DNA of 47,132 nucleotides. It comes from Cryomorphaceae bacterium. GTDB lineage: Bacteria > Bacteroidota > Bacteroidia > Flavobacteriales > Schleiferiaceae. The position numbers and the translations under genes were made by a program. Shown here piece by piece: positions 18,486-27,080 of this stretch. Each line of letters begins with the position of its first letter. Within the stretch, counting starts at the first letter, position 1. Where the stretch lies: contig JAFIEY010000068.1 in assembly GCA_020832345.1 (NCBI GenBank), positions 1 through 47,132 on the forward strand, in the 5' to 3' direction. Below the pieces are notes generated by a model. It searched no databases and had not been told where the DNA came from. It saw only the letters and a list, made by a program, of their open reading frames with translations.

Positions 18486-18593
18486 TAACAGAAATTTAAA
18501 GCACATATATAATTTCTCCAAGAAAAAGTATATTGCTTGTTTTTATTGCAAAAAAGTTCTTTTAATTACAAAACCAGTTTTGGTTTTAAAATA

Positions 18594-18650
18594 AGTGAGT
18601 AGGAGTGTTTTCATGATGCCGTCGATGTGAAAACATCGACGGTTTTCTCC
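18594..18650 (+). ncRNA. Leader-hairpin unit A (possible small RNA or terminator module)
   Basis: The unit starts with a 23-nt leader (first 20 nt AGTGAGTAGGAGTGTTTTCA), followed by a perfect 10-bp stem at 18619-18642 with a GAAA loop and a TTTTC tail. Here the AGGAG of the leader can also pair with CTCCT after the stem. The leader is identical in units B and C. The type is uncertain: it could be a small RNA with its own terminator. Confidence 0.45.
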
Positions 18651-18691
18651 TAATCAAAATAATATACAGCCGATATATTTCGGTTTGCAGC

Positions 18692-18749
18692 AGTGAGTAG
18701 GAGTGTTTTCATGAGCCGACGATGTACATTAGTACGTCGTCGGTTTTTT
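18692..18749 (+). ncRNA. Leader-hairpin unit B (possible small RNA or terminator module)
   Basis: The same 23-nt leader precedes a 12-bp stem at 18716-18743 (one G-U pair, loop ATTA) and six T residues. The stem sequence is unrelated to that of unit A but nearly the same as in unit C. Six Ts after a GC-rich stem is a standard intrinsic terminator. Confidence 0.5.
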
Positions 18750-18773
18750 AGAAAACCTTTGAAATTTGAAAGC

Positions 18774-18836
18774 AGTGAGTAGGAGTGTTTTCATGAGCCG
18801 ACGATGTACATATAGTACGTCGTCGGTTTTTTTTTT
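18774..18836 (+). ncRNA. Leader-hairpin unit C (possible small RNA or terminator module)
   Basis: This is the third copy of the 23-nt leader. The stem at 18798-18826 equals that of unit B with a loop of ATATA in place of ATTA, followed by ten T residues, a strong intrinsic terminator. It ends 11 bp before the stop of the convergent ABC1 kinase gene. The rest of the 18362-18593 gap is AT-rich and holds a 7-bp hairpin at about 18570-18587. Confidence 0.5.
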
Positions 18837-18846
18837 GTACTAAATT

Positions 18847-20157
18847 TTAAATTGGTTGCAATAACGCACTGTGCGTATTGATTTTAGCTTTGAGCTTATT
18901 TAAAATACTGTAAAGACCAAAATAGGTTCGATTCAAATAGATTGCATCACGAGGACCTCTGGCGCCTCCTGCATTTTTCAGGGTTTTGTCCTTACTGTAT
19001 TTGTTGCTCAATCCATAAATCTGATCAAAAAACGCATCTGAACCAAAATCAAATGTTTCGGTGTGGAATGGACGCGCCAATAGCTCAATCATTTCGTGGA
19101 AAACATCGTATAGATAGGCGCGGAGCTGGGCGTTATCTTTGCTGAGGATGAAGCTCAACTCTGCTAATATTTCTTCAAACTTGGCTTTATTCTCCAACAC
19201 GTCCGGACGAAGAAGTTGGAAATATACTTGATAAAATTCTTCGGGGATGACTTTAACGCAGCCAAAATCAATTACCCCAAGCGTTCCATCTTCGCTAAAC
19301 AAAAAATTACCGGGATGTGGGTCGGCATGTACTTGCTTTAATGTGTGGATCTGAAATTCATAAAAATCCCAAAGTCGTTGCCCAAGTAAATTCTTTGTCT
19401 CCTGCGAAGGATTGGTGGCTAAAAATTCATCCAAATGCTTTCCGTGTATCCAATCCATGGTCAGGATTCGTTCAGCACTCAGCGCTGGATAGTATTTGGG
19501 AAAACGCATTCCCTCTAAACCGGCGCAAGCTTCGCTAATTTCAATGGAACGATTCATTTCTAAAGCGTAATCTGTTTCTTCCAGCAATCGACTTTTTACC
19601 TCAACCAAGTAGTGGTTTAATTCTTCGGAATTGAGGTCAAACATTCTGAGCACAAATGGTTTGATAATCCTCAGATCCGATTCGATACTGTCGGCAACAC
19701 CGGGATACTGAATTTTTACAGCTAATTTTTTTCCATCTTTATGGGCAATGTGTACCTGACCAATCGACGCCGCATGTTTACTGGATTTCTCGAATTCATC
19801 GAAAAGCGATTGGGGCGAGGCGTTGAAATACCTATTAAAAGTATTTACCACCAAAGGGTAGGAGAGTGGGGGTGCACTGTATTGCGAAAGGGCAAATTTT
19901 TCTGAATAAGCCTGTGGAAGTATTCCTTTATCCATACTTAGCATTTGAGCAACTTTTAAGGCACTTCCCTTTAATTCACTCAGGGAATTGTAAATGTCTT
20001 CCGCGTTGTCCAAATTGAGCTGCTCCCGGTCATCAGTACCACTCAATATTTTTTTTGAGTAATACTTTAGGTAGTTTCCACCAACTTTTCCGCCCGTGGA
20101 AACAAATTTGGTGGCCCGTTGGATTTTTCCGGTTGGAATTTTATTTTGTTCCTTCAT
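18847..20157 (-). CDS. ABC1/UbiB (AarF) family atypical kinase
   Basis: The 436-residue product has the ABC1 signatures in order: the KxGQ-like segment SELKGSALKVAQMLSMD (here KVAQ) at about residues 57-73, the Ala-rich loop AASIGQVHIA, the ATP-binding lysine in AVKIQYPG, the catalytic-loop motif HADPHPGNF and the metal-binding VIDFGCV. Family members act in quinone or isoprenoid lipid metabolism; the substrate here is unknown. A TetR-like gene lies upstream on the same strand, separated only by repeat copy 2, so the pair was probably an operon before the insertion. Confidence 0.88.
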   Translation of the reverse strand: MKEQNKIPTGKIQRATKFVSTGGKVGGNYLKYYSKKILSGTDDREQLNLDNAEDIYNSLSELKGSALKVAQMLSMDKGILPQAYSEKFALSQYSAPPLSYPLVVNTFNRYFNASPQSLFDEFEKSSKHAASIGQVHIAHKDGKKLAVKIQYPGVADSIESDLRIIKPFVLRMFDLNSEELNHYLVEVKSRLLEETDYALEMNRSIEISEACAGLEGMRFPKYYPALSAERILTMDWIHGKHLDEFLATNPSQETKNLLGQRLWDFYEFQIHTLKQVHADPHPGNFLFSEDGTLGVIDFGCVKVIPEEFYQVYFQLLRPDVLENKAKFEEILAELSFILSKDNAQLRAYLYDVFHEMIELLARPFHTETFDFGSDAFFDQIYGLSNKYSKDKTLKNAGGARGPRDAIYLNRTYFGLYSILNKLKAKINTHSALLQPI

Positions 20158-20172
20158 GGTTAATTATTATCG

Positions 20173-20192
20173 TTTTTTATTACCCAAACTTT
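20173..20192. repeat. 20-bp direct repeat, left flank of repeat copy 2
   Basis: TTTTTTATTACCCAAACTTT here is identical to 20316-20335, on the other side of the element. The right copy contains the stop codon and last codons of the TetR-like gene, so the left copy looks like a duplicated piece of that gene end. Confidence 0.9.
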
Positions 20193-20314
20193 GAGTCTGC
20201 TAAAAGTCCCTTTCTGCCAAAATCTTCCTTGTCGATAGACTTTTGAATCCTCACTTGTTCCGGTTCAAAAATCCCCTCGATTTTGATTGAAATCATCCTT
20301 TTTAGAGTGGACTC
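20193..20314 (+). repeat. Palindrome-ended MITE-like repeat, copy 2
   Basis: This 122-bp copy lies between the TetR-like and ABC1 kinase genes. It is the short internal form without the hairpin, with a small deletion in the left terminal repeat. Instead of a 6-bp target duplication it is bracketed by a 20-bp direct repeat. Confidence 0.9.
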
Positions 20315-20315
20315 A

Positions 20316-20335
20316 TTTTTTATTACCCAAACTTT
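20316..20335. repeat. 20-bp direct repeat, right flank of repeat copy 2
   Basis: This is the partner of 20173-20192. It includes the TAA stop and last four codons of the TetR-like gene read on the minus strand. Confidence 0.9.
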
Positions 20336-20982
20336 TGATTGACCAAAAATTTGGCAAAGTCTGAAATGGATTCTATCGCTCCTCGCTCAATAAGATCAAA
20401 CCACATGTTTGTCGCCTTTTCGATGGCCGCATCTGTATTTTCGAATCCATTGCTCGTGTCATCAATCCAGAATGTCAGTAGAAATTGGAATTGAAACCAC
20501 ATCATTTCATCGTAATATTTATTGATAAATTGCCGATTGGCTATTTCTCCATTTTCCATACCTTCGATGATCAACGGATTTGCAAAATCCTTAAAAATCT
20601 TATTGGAAGTGTGGACAGGCGACTTACCCTTCATCCATTCTTTGGGATTTTTAGGTGTACTGTATATGATGAAACTCCGCATTTTTATTGCCTCTTGAAA
20701 AAAGGTGAAATAAAATGCCAGGGCTTTTTCACGTGCAGAAAATGACGCGTAAGTCGCATCGTTATGGATTAAATCAACGGTGGATTGAACGAGATTCTTC
20801 CAAATTTTTTCCTCAATATGATTGAAAGAGGTAAACTCTTGGTAGAAAGCTTCTTCACCAATGCCTAATTCGTGGCAAAAGGCAAATACACTTTCGGGCT
20901 TTTTACCGTGCAATAACACGTGTGTCATGTAAGCATCCTGGATGCTAACTTTTTTCTTTTTAACGGGACTTTTTGTTGCCAT
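20323..20982 (-). CDS. TetR/AcrR-like regulatory protein
   Basis: The 219-residue protein starts with a lysine-rich segment and a helix-turn-helix-like region (IQDAYMTHVLLHGKKPESVFAFCHELGIGEEAFYQEFTSFNHIEEKIW), then an all-helical C-terminal ligand domain with many aromatic residues (ALAFYFTFFQEAIKMRSF, MMWFQFQFLLTFWID). TetR-like proteins of this type often sit beside ABC1 kinase genes in Bacteroidota, as here. The HTH is weak by eye, so a role as a DNA-binding repressor is likely rather than proven. The 3' end carries the direct repeat that brackets repeat copy 2. Confidence 0.7.
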   Translation of the reverse strand: MATKSPVKKKKVSIQDAYMTHVLLHGKKPESVFAFCHELGIGEEAFYQEFTSFNHIEEKIWKNLVQSTVDLIHNDATYASFSAREKALAFYFTFFQEAIKMRSFIIYSTPKNPKEWMKGKSPVHTSNKIFKDFANPLIIEGMENGEIANRQFINKYYDEMMWFQFQFLLTFWIDDTSNGFENTDAAIEKATNMWFDLIERGAIESISDFAKFLVNQKFG

Positions 20983-21039
20983 TGTTCTTTGCTTTATGGT
21001 TATAACGTAAAATTTCCCAAAGGGTTCCCCGATGGCAAA

Positions 21040-22071
21040 TTATTTTTTAATTTCAAAAGCAATCCTTGAAACAACTTCATCGACTGCTTGAAAGGGATCG
21101 GTTTTAAGCGCCTCTACCTGTGTCCTGGTGGTGTCCATCATTTGTTTAAACTCGGGATTTGCCCGCAACAATTGCAGCGTTTGAGACTGAATGTTTTGTT
21201 CAAACCAATACAGTGCTTGCCTGCTTCGTTTTTCCAACCAATACCCGTTTTCTGTACAAAGTGTGTGGTATTGTTTCATCCATTGCAAGGCTTTATCCAT
21301 GCCCAACTTATTTAGGGAAGAGGAAGTTGCAACTTTGGGGATCCAATTACCTTCGTGAGGCGGCATTAGGTGAAGTGCTCTACGATATTCCTGGGCTGCA
21401 TTATTTGCCAGCGCTATATTATCTCCATCTGCTTTGGTAATCAGAATGGCATCTGCGGTTTCCATAATGCCTCGCTTAATTCCTTGTAATTCGTCGCCAG
21501 CGCCTGCAAGCATCAATAACAGGAAAAAATCTGTGAGTTGAAGGGCCTCAATTTCCGATTGTCCCACACCAACGGTTTCCACGATGATTAGATCGTAACC
21601 TGCGGCCTCACACAGCATGATGCTTTCTCGTGTACTTCGCGCCACACCGCCGAGGTGAAGACCTGAAGCACTAGGTCGTACGTAGGCTTTTGGGTGTAGG
21701 CTCAGTTCGTTCATTCGCGTTTTGTCACCGAGAATACTGCCTCCACTTCGCGAACTGCTGGGGTCTATAGATAAAACAGCGGGTTTATATCCCGATTGAA
21801 TGGCTGCTAAACCAAAGGCTTCGATAAATGTGCTTTTTCCCACACCGGGAACTCCTGTTATACCCAAACGATACGATTTGCCTGAATGTGGAAAAAGGCG
21901 TTTGATCAAATCACTTCTCAATTGCCGATCCTCATTGCGACTGCTTTCCGCCAGGGTAATGGCGCGTGAAAGTGCGGAAATATTACCAGAAAGCACATCC
22001 TCTGCCAGTTTGGGAATGTCCTTTTTGGCATTTTTGGGAAGACCCCGGCTTTTGAGTTTTGGATTGAGCAT
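21040..22071 (-). CDS. meaB: MeaB-type GTPase, methylmalonyl-CoA mutase chaperone
   Basis: The 343-residue G3E GTPase loads and protects the adenosylcobalamin enzyme methylmalonyl-CoA mutase. The P-loop is GVPGVGKSTF (about residues 74-83), followed by LSIDPSSSRSGGSILGDKTRM, YVRPSASGLHLGGVARST, the switch VETVGVGQSE and the base-recognition ITKADGDN. Length and motifs match MeaB/ArgK. No mutase subunit is encoded in this window. It starts 8 bp downstream of the thioredoxin-fold gene, so the two are probably co-transcribed. Confidence 0.93.
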   Translation of the reverse strand: MLNPKLKSRGLPKNAKKDIPKLAEDVLSGNISALSRAITLAESSRNEDRQLRSDLIKRLFPHSGKSYRLGITGVPGVGKSTFIEAFGLAAIQSGYKPAVLSIDPSSSRSGGSILGDKTRMNELSLHPKAYVRPSASGLHLGGVARSTRESIMLCEAAGYDLIIVETVGVGQSEIEALQLTDFFLLLMLAGAGDELQGIKRGIMETADAILITKADGDNIALANNAAQEYRRALHLMPPHEGNWIPKVATSSSLNKLGMDKALQWMKQYHTLCTENGYWLEKRSRQALYWFEQNIQSQTLQLLRANPEFKQMMDTTRTQVEALKTDPFQAVDEVVSRIAFEIKK

Positions 22072-22079
22072 AATCCGCG

Positions 22080-23309
22080 TTAATCGTCTTTTTCCTTTTT
22101 TTGTTCGGCTTCTAGTTTTAACCTGCGAACATCGCTAATATATTCGTCTATAATGGGGCGATCATAAGGGTCTTTAATGGCTTCCCGAACGCGTTGAAGT
22201 TGCTTGATGGCATCGTCAAATTGTTTTAAGTTGACCAATGCCTGAACGATAAAAAGCTGTTTCTCTAATGTATTTCTAGCTTCTACAGATTTCTGCATCA
22301 ATCTGATGGCAGCTTTTAGGGCGTCGGCATCCATAAAGTTTTCGATGAGAAAACGGGACTCCAGGGCCAAAACCGTTTCGCGCCCACTCGACGCATTGTC
22401 GGCAATGGTATTTACAATTCGCTCAAAGTTTGTCCAATCACCGATTCCCAAATAGTACGTGCGGTACATTTCTCTGGCCAATTCGGACTTTTGATTGCCA
22501 CCGACCTCGCTCCAGGAAAAAATATCGTCTTCTAATCGCTGTAAAATAGTGCTGTCCTGCCTTCGTACTGCCAAGGCCATCGAGTGGTTGAAACTGCTTT
22601 CAAAATATTTTTCTCCGTCAAATTCCGGATTGATTCGGAGATTATCTCGATTCTCCAAAACAAATTCATATACTTCCTCGCCGGGCGCACTGCCAAAGGT
22701 GCAAATTAATGCGAGGTTGTAGCCATTTCTCCATTTGTCTTTGGATTTATTGCTTATATACTCTTCAAAAAGCGGACGAGCACCTTCAGGACCTTCATTG
22801 GCGAGTTCTAATTCTATGAGTGTTCGCCATCCCTTTGGTGACAGACCACCTTGCACATAAGCTTCTCTCAATCTTGGATATTCGCGATATACTAAGTAGG
22901 CTTTTCGGCCACTTTCAATGATGGTCGAATCCAACTGGTATCCTTCCAACCGTTCGATAATTCGTTCTCCCGGTGTCATATAAAACAAATACGGGTATCC
23001 GGGCACTTCATACTTATCGCGCCAAACATCACCAAACTCACTATCGCCATCTATGTAAATTGGAACAAAGTTGTTGGAAATAAACCGCCCCATGGTTCGG
23101 GTATTAAAAACCTCAGAGGTCAATCGCTTACAGACCTGACTCCATCCAGAACAAATATTTATAAAAAGAAGTCGCTTGTTGTCTTTTGCCATTTCTAAGG
23201 CATCTTCCCATTCCTCTATGTTTTTTACTTCAATAAATCGAACCCGACGTTGTGCCTCGGTCGGAAGGGAAAAGGCTAACAATAAAAGGGAAACTACAAG
23301 GTATCGCAT
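22080..23309 (-). CDS. Periplasmic thioredoxin-fold protein with helical-repeat C-terminus
   Basis: The 409-residue product has a signal peptide ending at AQ (residue 20) and a thioredoxin-like domain at about 25-140 (KRLLFINICSGWSQVCK...VPIYIDGD...VPGYPYLFYMTPGE, with the usual cis-Pro region). In the active-site position, WSQVC replaces WCxxC: the first Cys is Ser57 while Cys60 remains, and Cys53 lies just before. It therefore cannot form the normal disulphide. Residues ~150-409 look like TPR-type helical repeats. It may bind partner proteins rather than act as an oxidoreductase. It is the gene before meaB. Confidence 0.65.
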   Translation of the reverse strand: MRYLVVSLLLLAFSLPTEAQRRVRFIEVKNIEEWEDALEMAKDNKRLLFINICSGWSQVCKRLTSEVFNTRTMGRFISNNFVPIYIDGDSEFGDVWRDKYEVPGYPYLFYMTPGERIIERLEGYQLDSTIIESGRKAYLVYREYPRLREAYVQGGLSPKGWRTLIELELANEGPEGARPLFEEYISNKSKDKWRNGYNLALICTFGSAPGEEVYEFVLENRDNLRINPEFDGEKYFESSFNHSMALAVRRQDSTILQRLEDDIFSWSEVGGNQKSELAREMYRTYYLGIGDWTNFERIVNTIADNASSGRETVLALESRFLIENFMDADALKAAIRLMQKSVEARNTLEKQLFIVQALVNLKQFDDAIKQLQRVREAIKDPYDRPIIDEYISDVRRLKLEAEQKKEKDD

Positions 23310-23386
23310 AAATTTAATTTTTTATTGTTTAAACTGGGCATTTAAAAGGCCAAAGCATGTGATTTTTGGTTCAAAATGTATAGCAT

Positions 23387-24049
23387 TCATTGGGGTTTGG
23401 TCATAAACACTTGTGTTGCATAAAATACCATTTCATCTTTGCGGGGTGTTTGGTCGCTAATATAACATGAAATCCCGGTAAAAACGTAATCGGGATTAAT
23501 AATGTTTTGAAAATGTCCACGGCTGTTTAACCATTGATTTACAAACTGGTCTGCCAGTGAATCTATGGTAGATTTCAAAATCATATTCTTGTCATCAACA
23601 AACAATTCCCGTGCGCCATAAATTTTTGCGATGTTTTCACCAACGACAGTCATTTCCATTAAGCCGGTAGTCTCAACCCGGTGTTTTGGTGTTTGAAGTT
23701 TTTTATTTCTCGGGTGAATATGACTAAAGAATTTGAATTTCACCATTTCAATATTGTGTATTTCTGCTGCACGAGCAAGACGGTTGTCATGGGTAAATTC
23801 CGGCAAACCTCTTTTTGCCCTTTCAGATTGAATCCCGGAAAAAATTCCCGTCTCAATACGTTCGGATGCATCCTTTAAATTAAAGGAATTGTTTTGACTG
23901 TTTAATCTTGATTTATTGGAACTTAATTCCGATAACTTAAAGTCAAAGTTTATGCTTGAAATATGATTATTTTCCATAATACCATACTCGGAATTTCCCA
24001 ATAAAAAAATGGAAATAATCACAAGTGATAGTTTAATTGGTGCGCTCAT
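23387..24049 (-). CDS. CAP (SCP/PR1) domain protein, exported
   Basis: The 220-residue product has an N-terminal hydrophobic signal segment and a CAP domain from about residue 70: ERAKRGLPEFTHDNRLARAAEIHNIEMVKFKFFSHIHP, then VVGENIAKIYG, VNQWLNSRGHFQNIINPDYVFTGISCY. His residues in the AAEIH and SHIHP segments and the GEN motif are the cavity residues typical of the family. CAP proteins are secreted or periplasmic and have varied roles, so no function is assigned. The start codon lies 1 bp from the stop of the OstA-like gene, which indicates co-transcription. Confidence 0.8.
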   Translation of the reverse strand: MSAPIKLSLVIISIFLLGNSEYGIMENNHISSINFDFKLSELSSNKSRLNSQNNSFNLKDASERIETGIFSGIQSERAKRGLPEFTHDNRLARAAEIHNIEMVKFKFFSHIHPRNKKLQTPKHRVETTGLMEMTVVGENIAKIYGARELFVDDKNMILKSTIDSLADQFVNQWLNSRGHFQNIINPDYVFTGISCYISDQTPRKDEMVFYATQVFMTKPQ

Positions 24050-24050
24050 T

Positions 24051-25769
24051 TTACTTTTCCTGATTTTTTTCGTCCAAACTCAATTCCGATTCCGTTTCTT
24101 CATTTATAGGTGTTTCTTCTTCTTCAATTGGTGCTTCGTTCTCTCCGGATTCCTCTTTGAGTTGTTGTTCAGCCTCCTTTTTTTTCACAGCCAACATTTC
24201 TTCAATGGCCGCATATTTTATCCGCATTTCCTTTCGTATTTCCACTGGGTAAATATCTGCCCGAACTTGGGGTCTTTCATCAAAGCGGGGATAAAAACCC
24301 TCTAATTTCTTTTGGGCTTCGGTGACGTCCTTCATTGGGATAGTTTTGGTTTCAGCCTGTTTGATGTAAACAATTTGGTCAATTTCTCCTTCCATAAATT
24401 TAATAAGGATTTCACTGCAATCGGCGCGACTGATACCTACATAGGGCGGATTTTCCTCGTCAGTATCCTCGCGAATCACGTAAAGAGACTGTCCATTTCC
24501 CTTGACCAAAATCCGGTGTATTTCGTCGTCGATAAACTTCCCAAACATATCTCGTCCCTTCACCTGATGGTAAAAATCATAATCCTCCTTACTCAATACG
24601 AAGGCGTCTTGAAAGATCTTCAAACTGTCGGTCTTTTGATTGACCATGGAAATCACGATGGTTTTGCCCGTAAGCTGAATGGAGTCGTTCCAAATCACCG
24701 GGTCTTTAAAAAAATAAAAAGAAGAGTCGCTCTGTTGATAAATCAAGGAGTCACATTTACCCTGCATGTCTTGTTTGAAGAACTTCACCCTAGGCCAAAT
24801 ATTGAGCACCTTTTGCCCGATGGAATCAACGACTCGACTGTAGAGCGTGTCACCATATATATGAAGACTATCTTCCTCGGTTTTGATGGAATAGGTTGGA
24901 TAACCAGTTACATAAGAGTATTCGGGGTCGCGCAGGTATTCACCGTACTGGCCTCGAATGGTATAATTCTCTGTGGTATCATAAATCATGACATTTTCAA
25001 AGGTTTGTCCGAATCCTCTTTGTTGTTCAAAATAGATACTATCTCCGGTAAGAAAAGTGTTTTTGTCCTGGACTAGCGCATTTTTTTCAAACTGTGCAAT
25101 ATCGGTAAGCATATTATATGTTCCGTTTTCACAATAAATAAAACTACTGTCACCGGTAATGGTAGAAGGTCCTTTGAAGTGGGTTACTTTTTTTTCGGCG
25201 TGATAGTGAAGGGTATCACTTTTTATGAGGTATTCCGGGTTTGTGACTTCCACATCTCCTCGAAAGTGATACCATTTTGAAATATTAAAATAAACGCCTT
25301 CTTTGCTGATCAAAGTCGTTTCGCCATCTTCAATTCGTCCACCAGTGTTGTAAAAGGATTGAGATTTTTCCCGATCAAAGTAGAGTTTTTCGGTAAAAAG
25401 GCGCATACTGTCATCCACCATGCGAACATTTTTCCGCATAACGGCGAGTTTTGTATCCCCGTTATAATCCAAAAACTGACTGTATAAAAACAGGGTATCC
25501 CCTTGATTAATGCGAACATTACTAAATGCCTTTAGGGTATTGGTTGCGGAAAAAAGCCAGGCACTATCACAGTACATTAAGGCACCCTCGTGTTCAAATA
25601 CGACATTTCCCACGAGGGTATTTTTTTCCTGTCCTTTTATTTTTCCGGAACGGTATTTACCCACATCAGCAGATTTGATGAGAATTTTCTTTTGCCCAAA
25701 GGAAGAAATTGACACCGACAAAAATGTGGTGACAGCAAGCAATCGGACCAAAGATAGATGGGTTGACAT
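24051..25769 (-). CDS. OstA/LptA-like protein (LPS transport family)
   Basis: The 572-residue product has a signal peptide ending near FGQ (residue 26). Repeated OstA-type beta-jellyroll motifs fill the middle: LVGNVVFEHEGALMYCDSAWLF, LKAFSNVRINQGDTLFLYSQFLDYNG, RKNVRMVDDSMRLFTEKLYFDRE, RGDVEVTNPEYLIKSDTLHYH, FKGPSTITGDSSFIYCENGTYN. Bacteroidota have such long OstA-like proteins, thought to carry lipopolysaccharide across the periplasm. The last ~50 residues are very glutamate-rich and probably disordered. It is part of the conserved fur-purA-ostA order, all on the minus strand here. Confidence 0.85.
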   Translation of the reverse strand: MSTHLSLVRLLAVTTFLSVSISSFGQKKILIKSADVGKYRSGKIKGQEKNTLVGNVVFEHEGALMYCDSAWLFSATNTLKAFSNVRINQGDTLFLYSQFLDYNGDTKLAVMRKNVRMVDDSMRLFTEKLYFDREKSQSFYNTGGRIEDGETTLISKEGVYFNISKWYHFRGDVEVTNPEYLIKSDTLHYHAEKKVTHFKGPSTITGDSSFIYCENGTYNMLTDIAQFEKNALVQDKNTFLTGDSIYFEQQRGFGQTFENVMIYDTTENYTIRGQYGEYLRDPEYSYVTGYPTYSIKTEEDSLHIYGDTLYSRVVDSIGQKVLNIWPRVKFFKQDMQGKCDSLIYQQSDSSFYFFKDPVIWNDSIQLTGKTIVISMVNQKTDSLKIFQDAFVLSKEDYDFYHQVKGRDMFGKFIDDEIHRILVKGNGQSLYVIREDTDEENPPYVGISRADCSEILIKFMEGEIDQIVYIKQAETKTIPMKDVTEAQKKLEGFYPRFDERPQVRADIYPVEIRKEMRIKYAAIEEMLAVKKKEAEQQLKEESGENEAPIEEEETPINEETESELSLDEKNQEK

Positions 25770-25811
25770 GCCCGAATGGTTTCAAAAATTAGCCCACAAA
25801 TAAGGTCTCAC

Positions 25812-27080
25812 TCATATTTTAAGCGTTTGTTGACGATCGGGACCAACAGAGACGAGGGAAATTGGTACACCAACATGTTTTTCAATGAATTTGACATAAT
25901 TGACAAGGGCTTCCGGTGCGTCTTTCCAATTGGTTAATGCCGTGAGATCGCAATTCCATCCCGGTAAACTTTCGTATTCGGGTTTAAGAAATTCGGGGTC
26001 AGATGCATAGGGTAGGTGATCGATGCGCTGGTTGTGATAATTGTATTCCGTACACACATTTATTTCATCAAAAGTGTCTAAAACATCGGCTTTCATCATC
26101 ATCAGCTCGGTTACCCCATTGATTTGCACAGCGTATTTTAAAGCGGGAAGATCGAGCCATCCACACCTTCGTGAGCGTCCGGTGGTACTTCCAAACTCAT
26201 TGCCATTTTTGCGAAGCATTTCACCTGTATCATCAAATAGCTCAGTAGGGAAGGGGCCACTGCCCACGCGGGTACAGTAGGCTTTAAAAATTCCCAAAAC
26301 ATTTTTTATGGTGTTGGGCGCTACACCCAGTCCGGTACAAGCCCCGGCAGCAGTTGTTGTGGAAGAAGTTACAAAGGGATAGCTTCCAAAATCGATGTCG
26401 AGCAAGGAACCTTGAGCTCCTTCGGCTAAAATCCGTTTATTTTCACGCAAAGCGCCATGAAGGTAGTGTTCACTATCTACGAGTTGAAGTTTTCTAAAAG
26501 CTTCGATGGCGTCCATCCATTTTTTTTCCAGTTCGGGAAGTTCTGCGTAATCGAAGCCGTAATTGTCGAGGAGCTGACAGTGTTTTTCAACCAATTGTTG
26601 GTATTTTTCCAAAAAATACGGTTGTTCAATATCGCCAACGCGCAAGCCATTTCTACCGGTTTTATCCATGTAAGTAGGACCGATACCCTTTAGTGTACTA
26701 CCAATTTTCAATTTTCCCTTGGCTTTTTCTGATGCGGCATCCAAAAGGCGATGGGTGGGTAAAATTAAATGTGCCTTTCTGGAAATGAGTAGTCTTTCCG
26801 AGGCCTTTGGTTCAATTTTTTTTAAGGCATCTATTTCCACGAGAAAAATTACGGGGTCTATTACCACGCCATTTCCGACCAGATTAATAGCGGATTTGTG
26901 AAAAATGCCAGAAGGGATGGTGTGTAAAACGTGTTTAAATCCTTCAAATTCCAGCGTATGACCGGCATTTGGGCCACCTTGAAAGCGGGCAATTATATCG
27001 TAATCACGCGTAAGTACATCTACAATTTTTCCTTTGCCCTCGTCTCCCCATTGGAGACCAAGAAGTACGTCAATGTTCAT
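25812..27080 (-). CDS. purA: Adenylosuccinate synthase
   Basis: The 422-residue enzyme converts IMP, aspartate and GTP to adenylosuccinate in AMP synthesis. Its motifs are GLQWGDEGKGK (residues 8-18, with the catalytic Asp), PNAGHTL, KGIGPTYMDKTGRNGLRVGD, EGAQGSLLDIDFGSYPFVTSS and TTGRSRRCGWLDL. Length fits the family. Its start overlaps the stop of the upstream fur gene by 1 bp, which indicates translational coupling. Confidence 0.97.
   Translation of the reverse strand: MNIDVLLGLQWGDEGKGKIVDVLTRDYDIIARFQGGPNAGHTLEFEGFKHVLHTIPSGIFHKSAINLVGNGVVIDPVIFLVEIDALKKIEPKASERLLISRKAHLILPTHRLLDAASEKAKGKLKIGSTLKGIGPTYMDKTGRNGLRVGDIEQPYFLEKYQQLVEKHCQLLDNYGFDYAELPELEKKWMDAIEAFRKLQLVDSEHYLHGALRENKRILAEGAQGSLLDIDFGSYPFVTSSTTTAAGACTGLGVAPNTIKNVLGIFKAYCTRVGSGPFPTELFDDTGEMLRKNGNEFGSTTGRSRRCGWLDLPALKYAVQINGVTELMMMKADVLDTFDEINVCTEYNYHNQRIDHLPYASDPEFLKPEYESLPGWNCDLTALTNWKDAPEALVNYVKFIEKHVGVPISLVSVGPDRQQTLKI

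Noticed and set aside
18594-18836. CRISPR array
   Set aside because: The three 23-nt leaders are at irregular spacing and each is followed by a hairpin and T run, not by unique spacers. No cas gene is in the window.
18614-18840. Short peptides starting at the ATG in each 23-nt leader
   Set aside because: The three frames have very different lengths (5, about 23 and 16 codons) and run through the terminator stems, so coding is unlikely.
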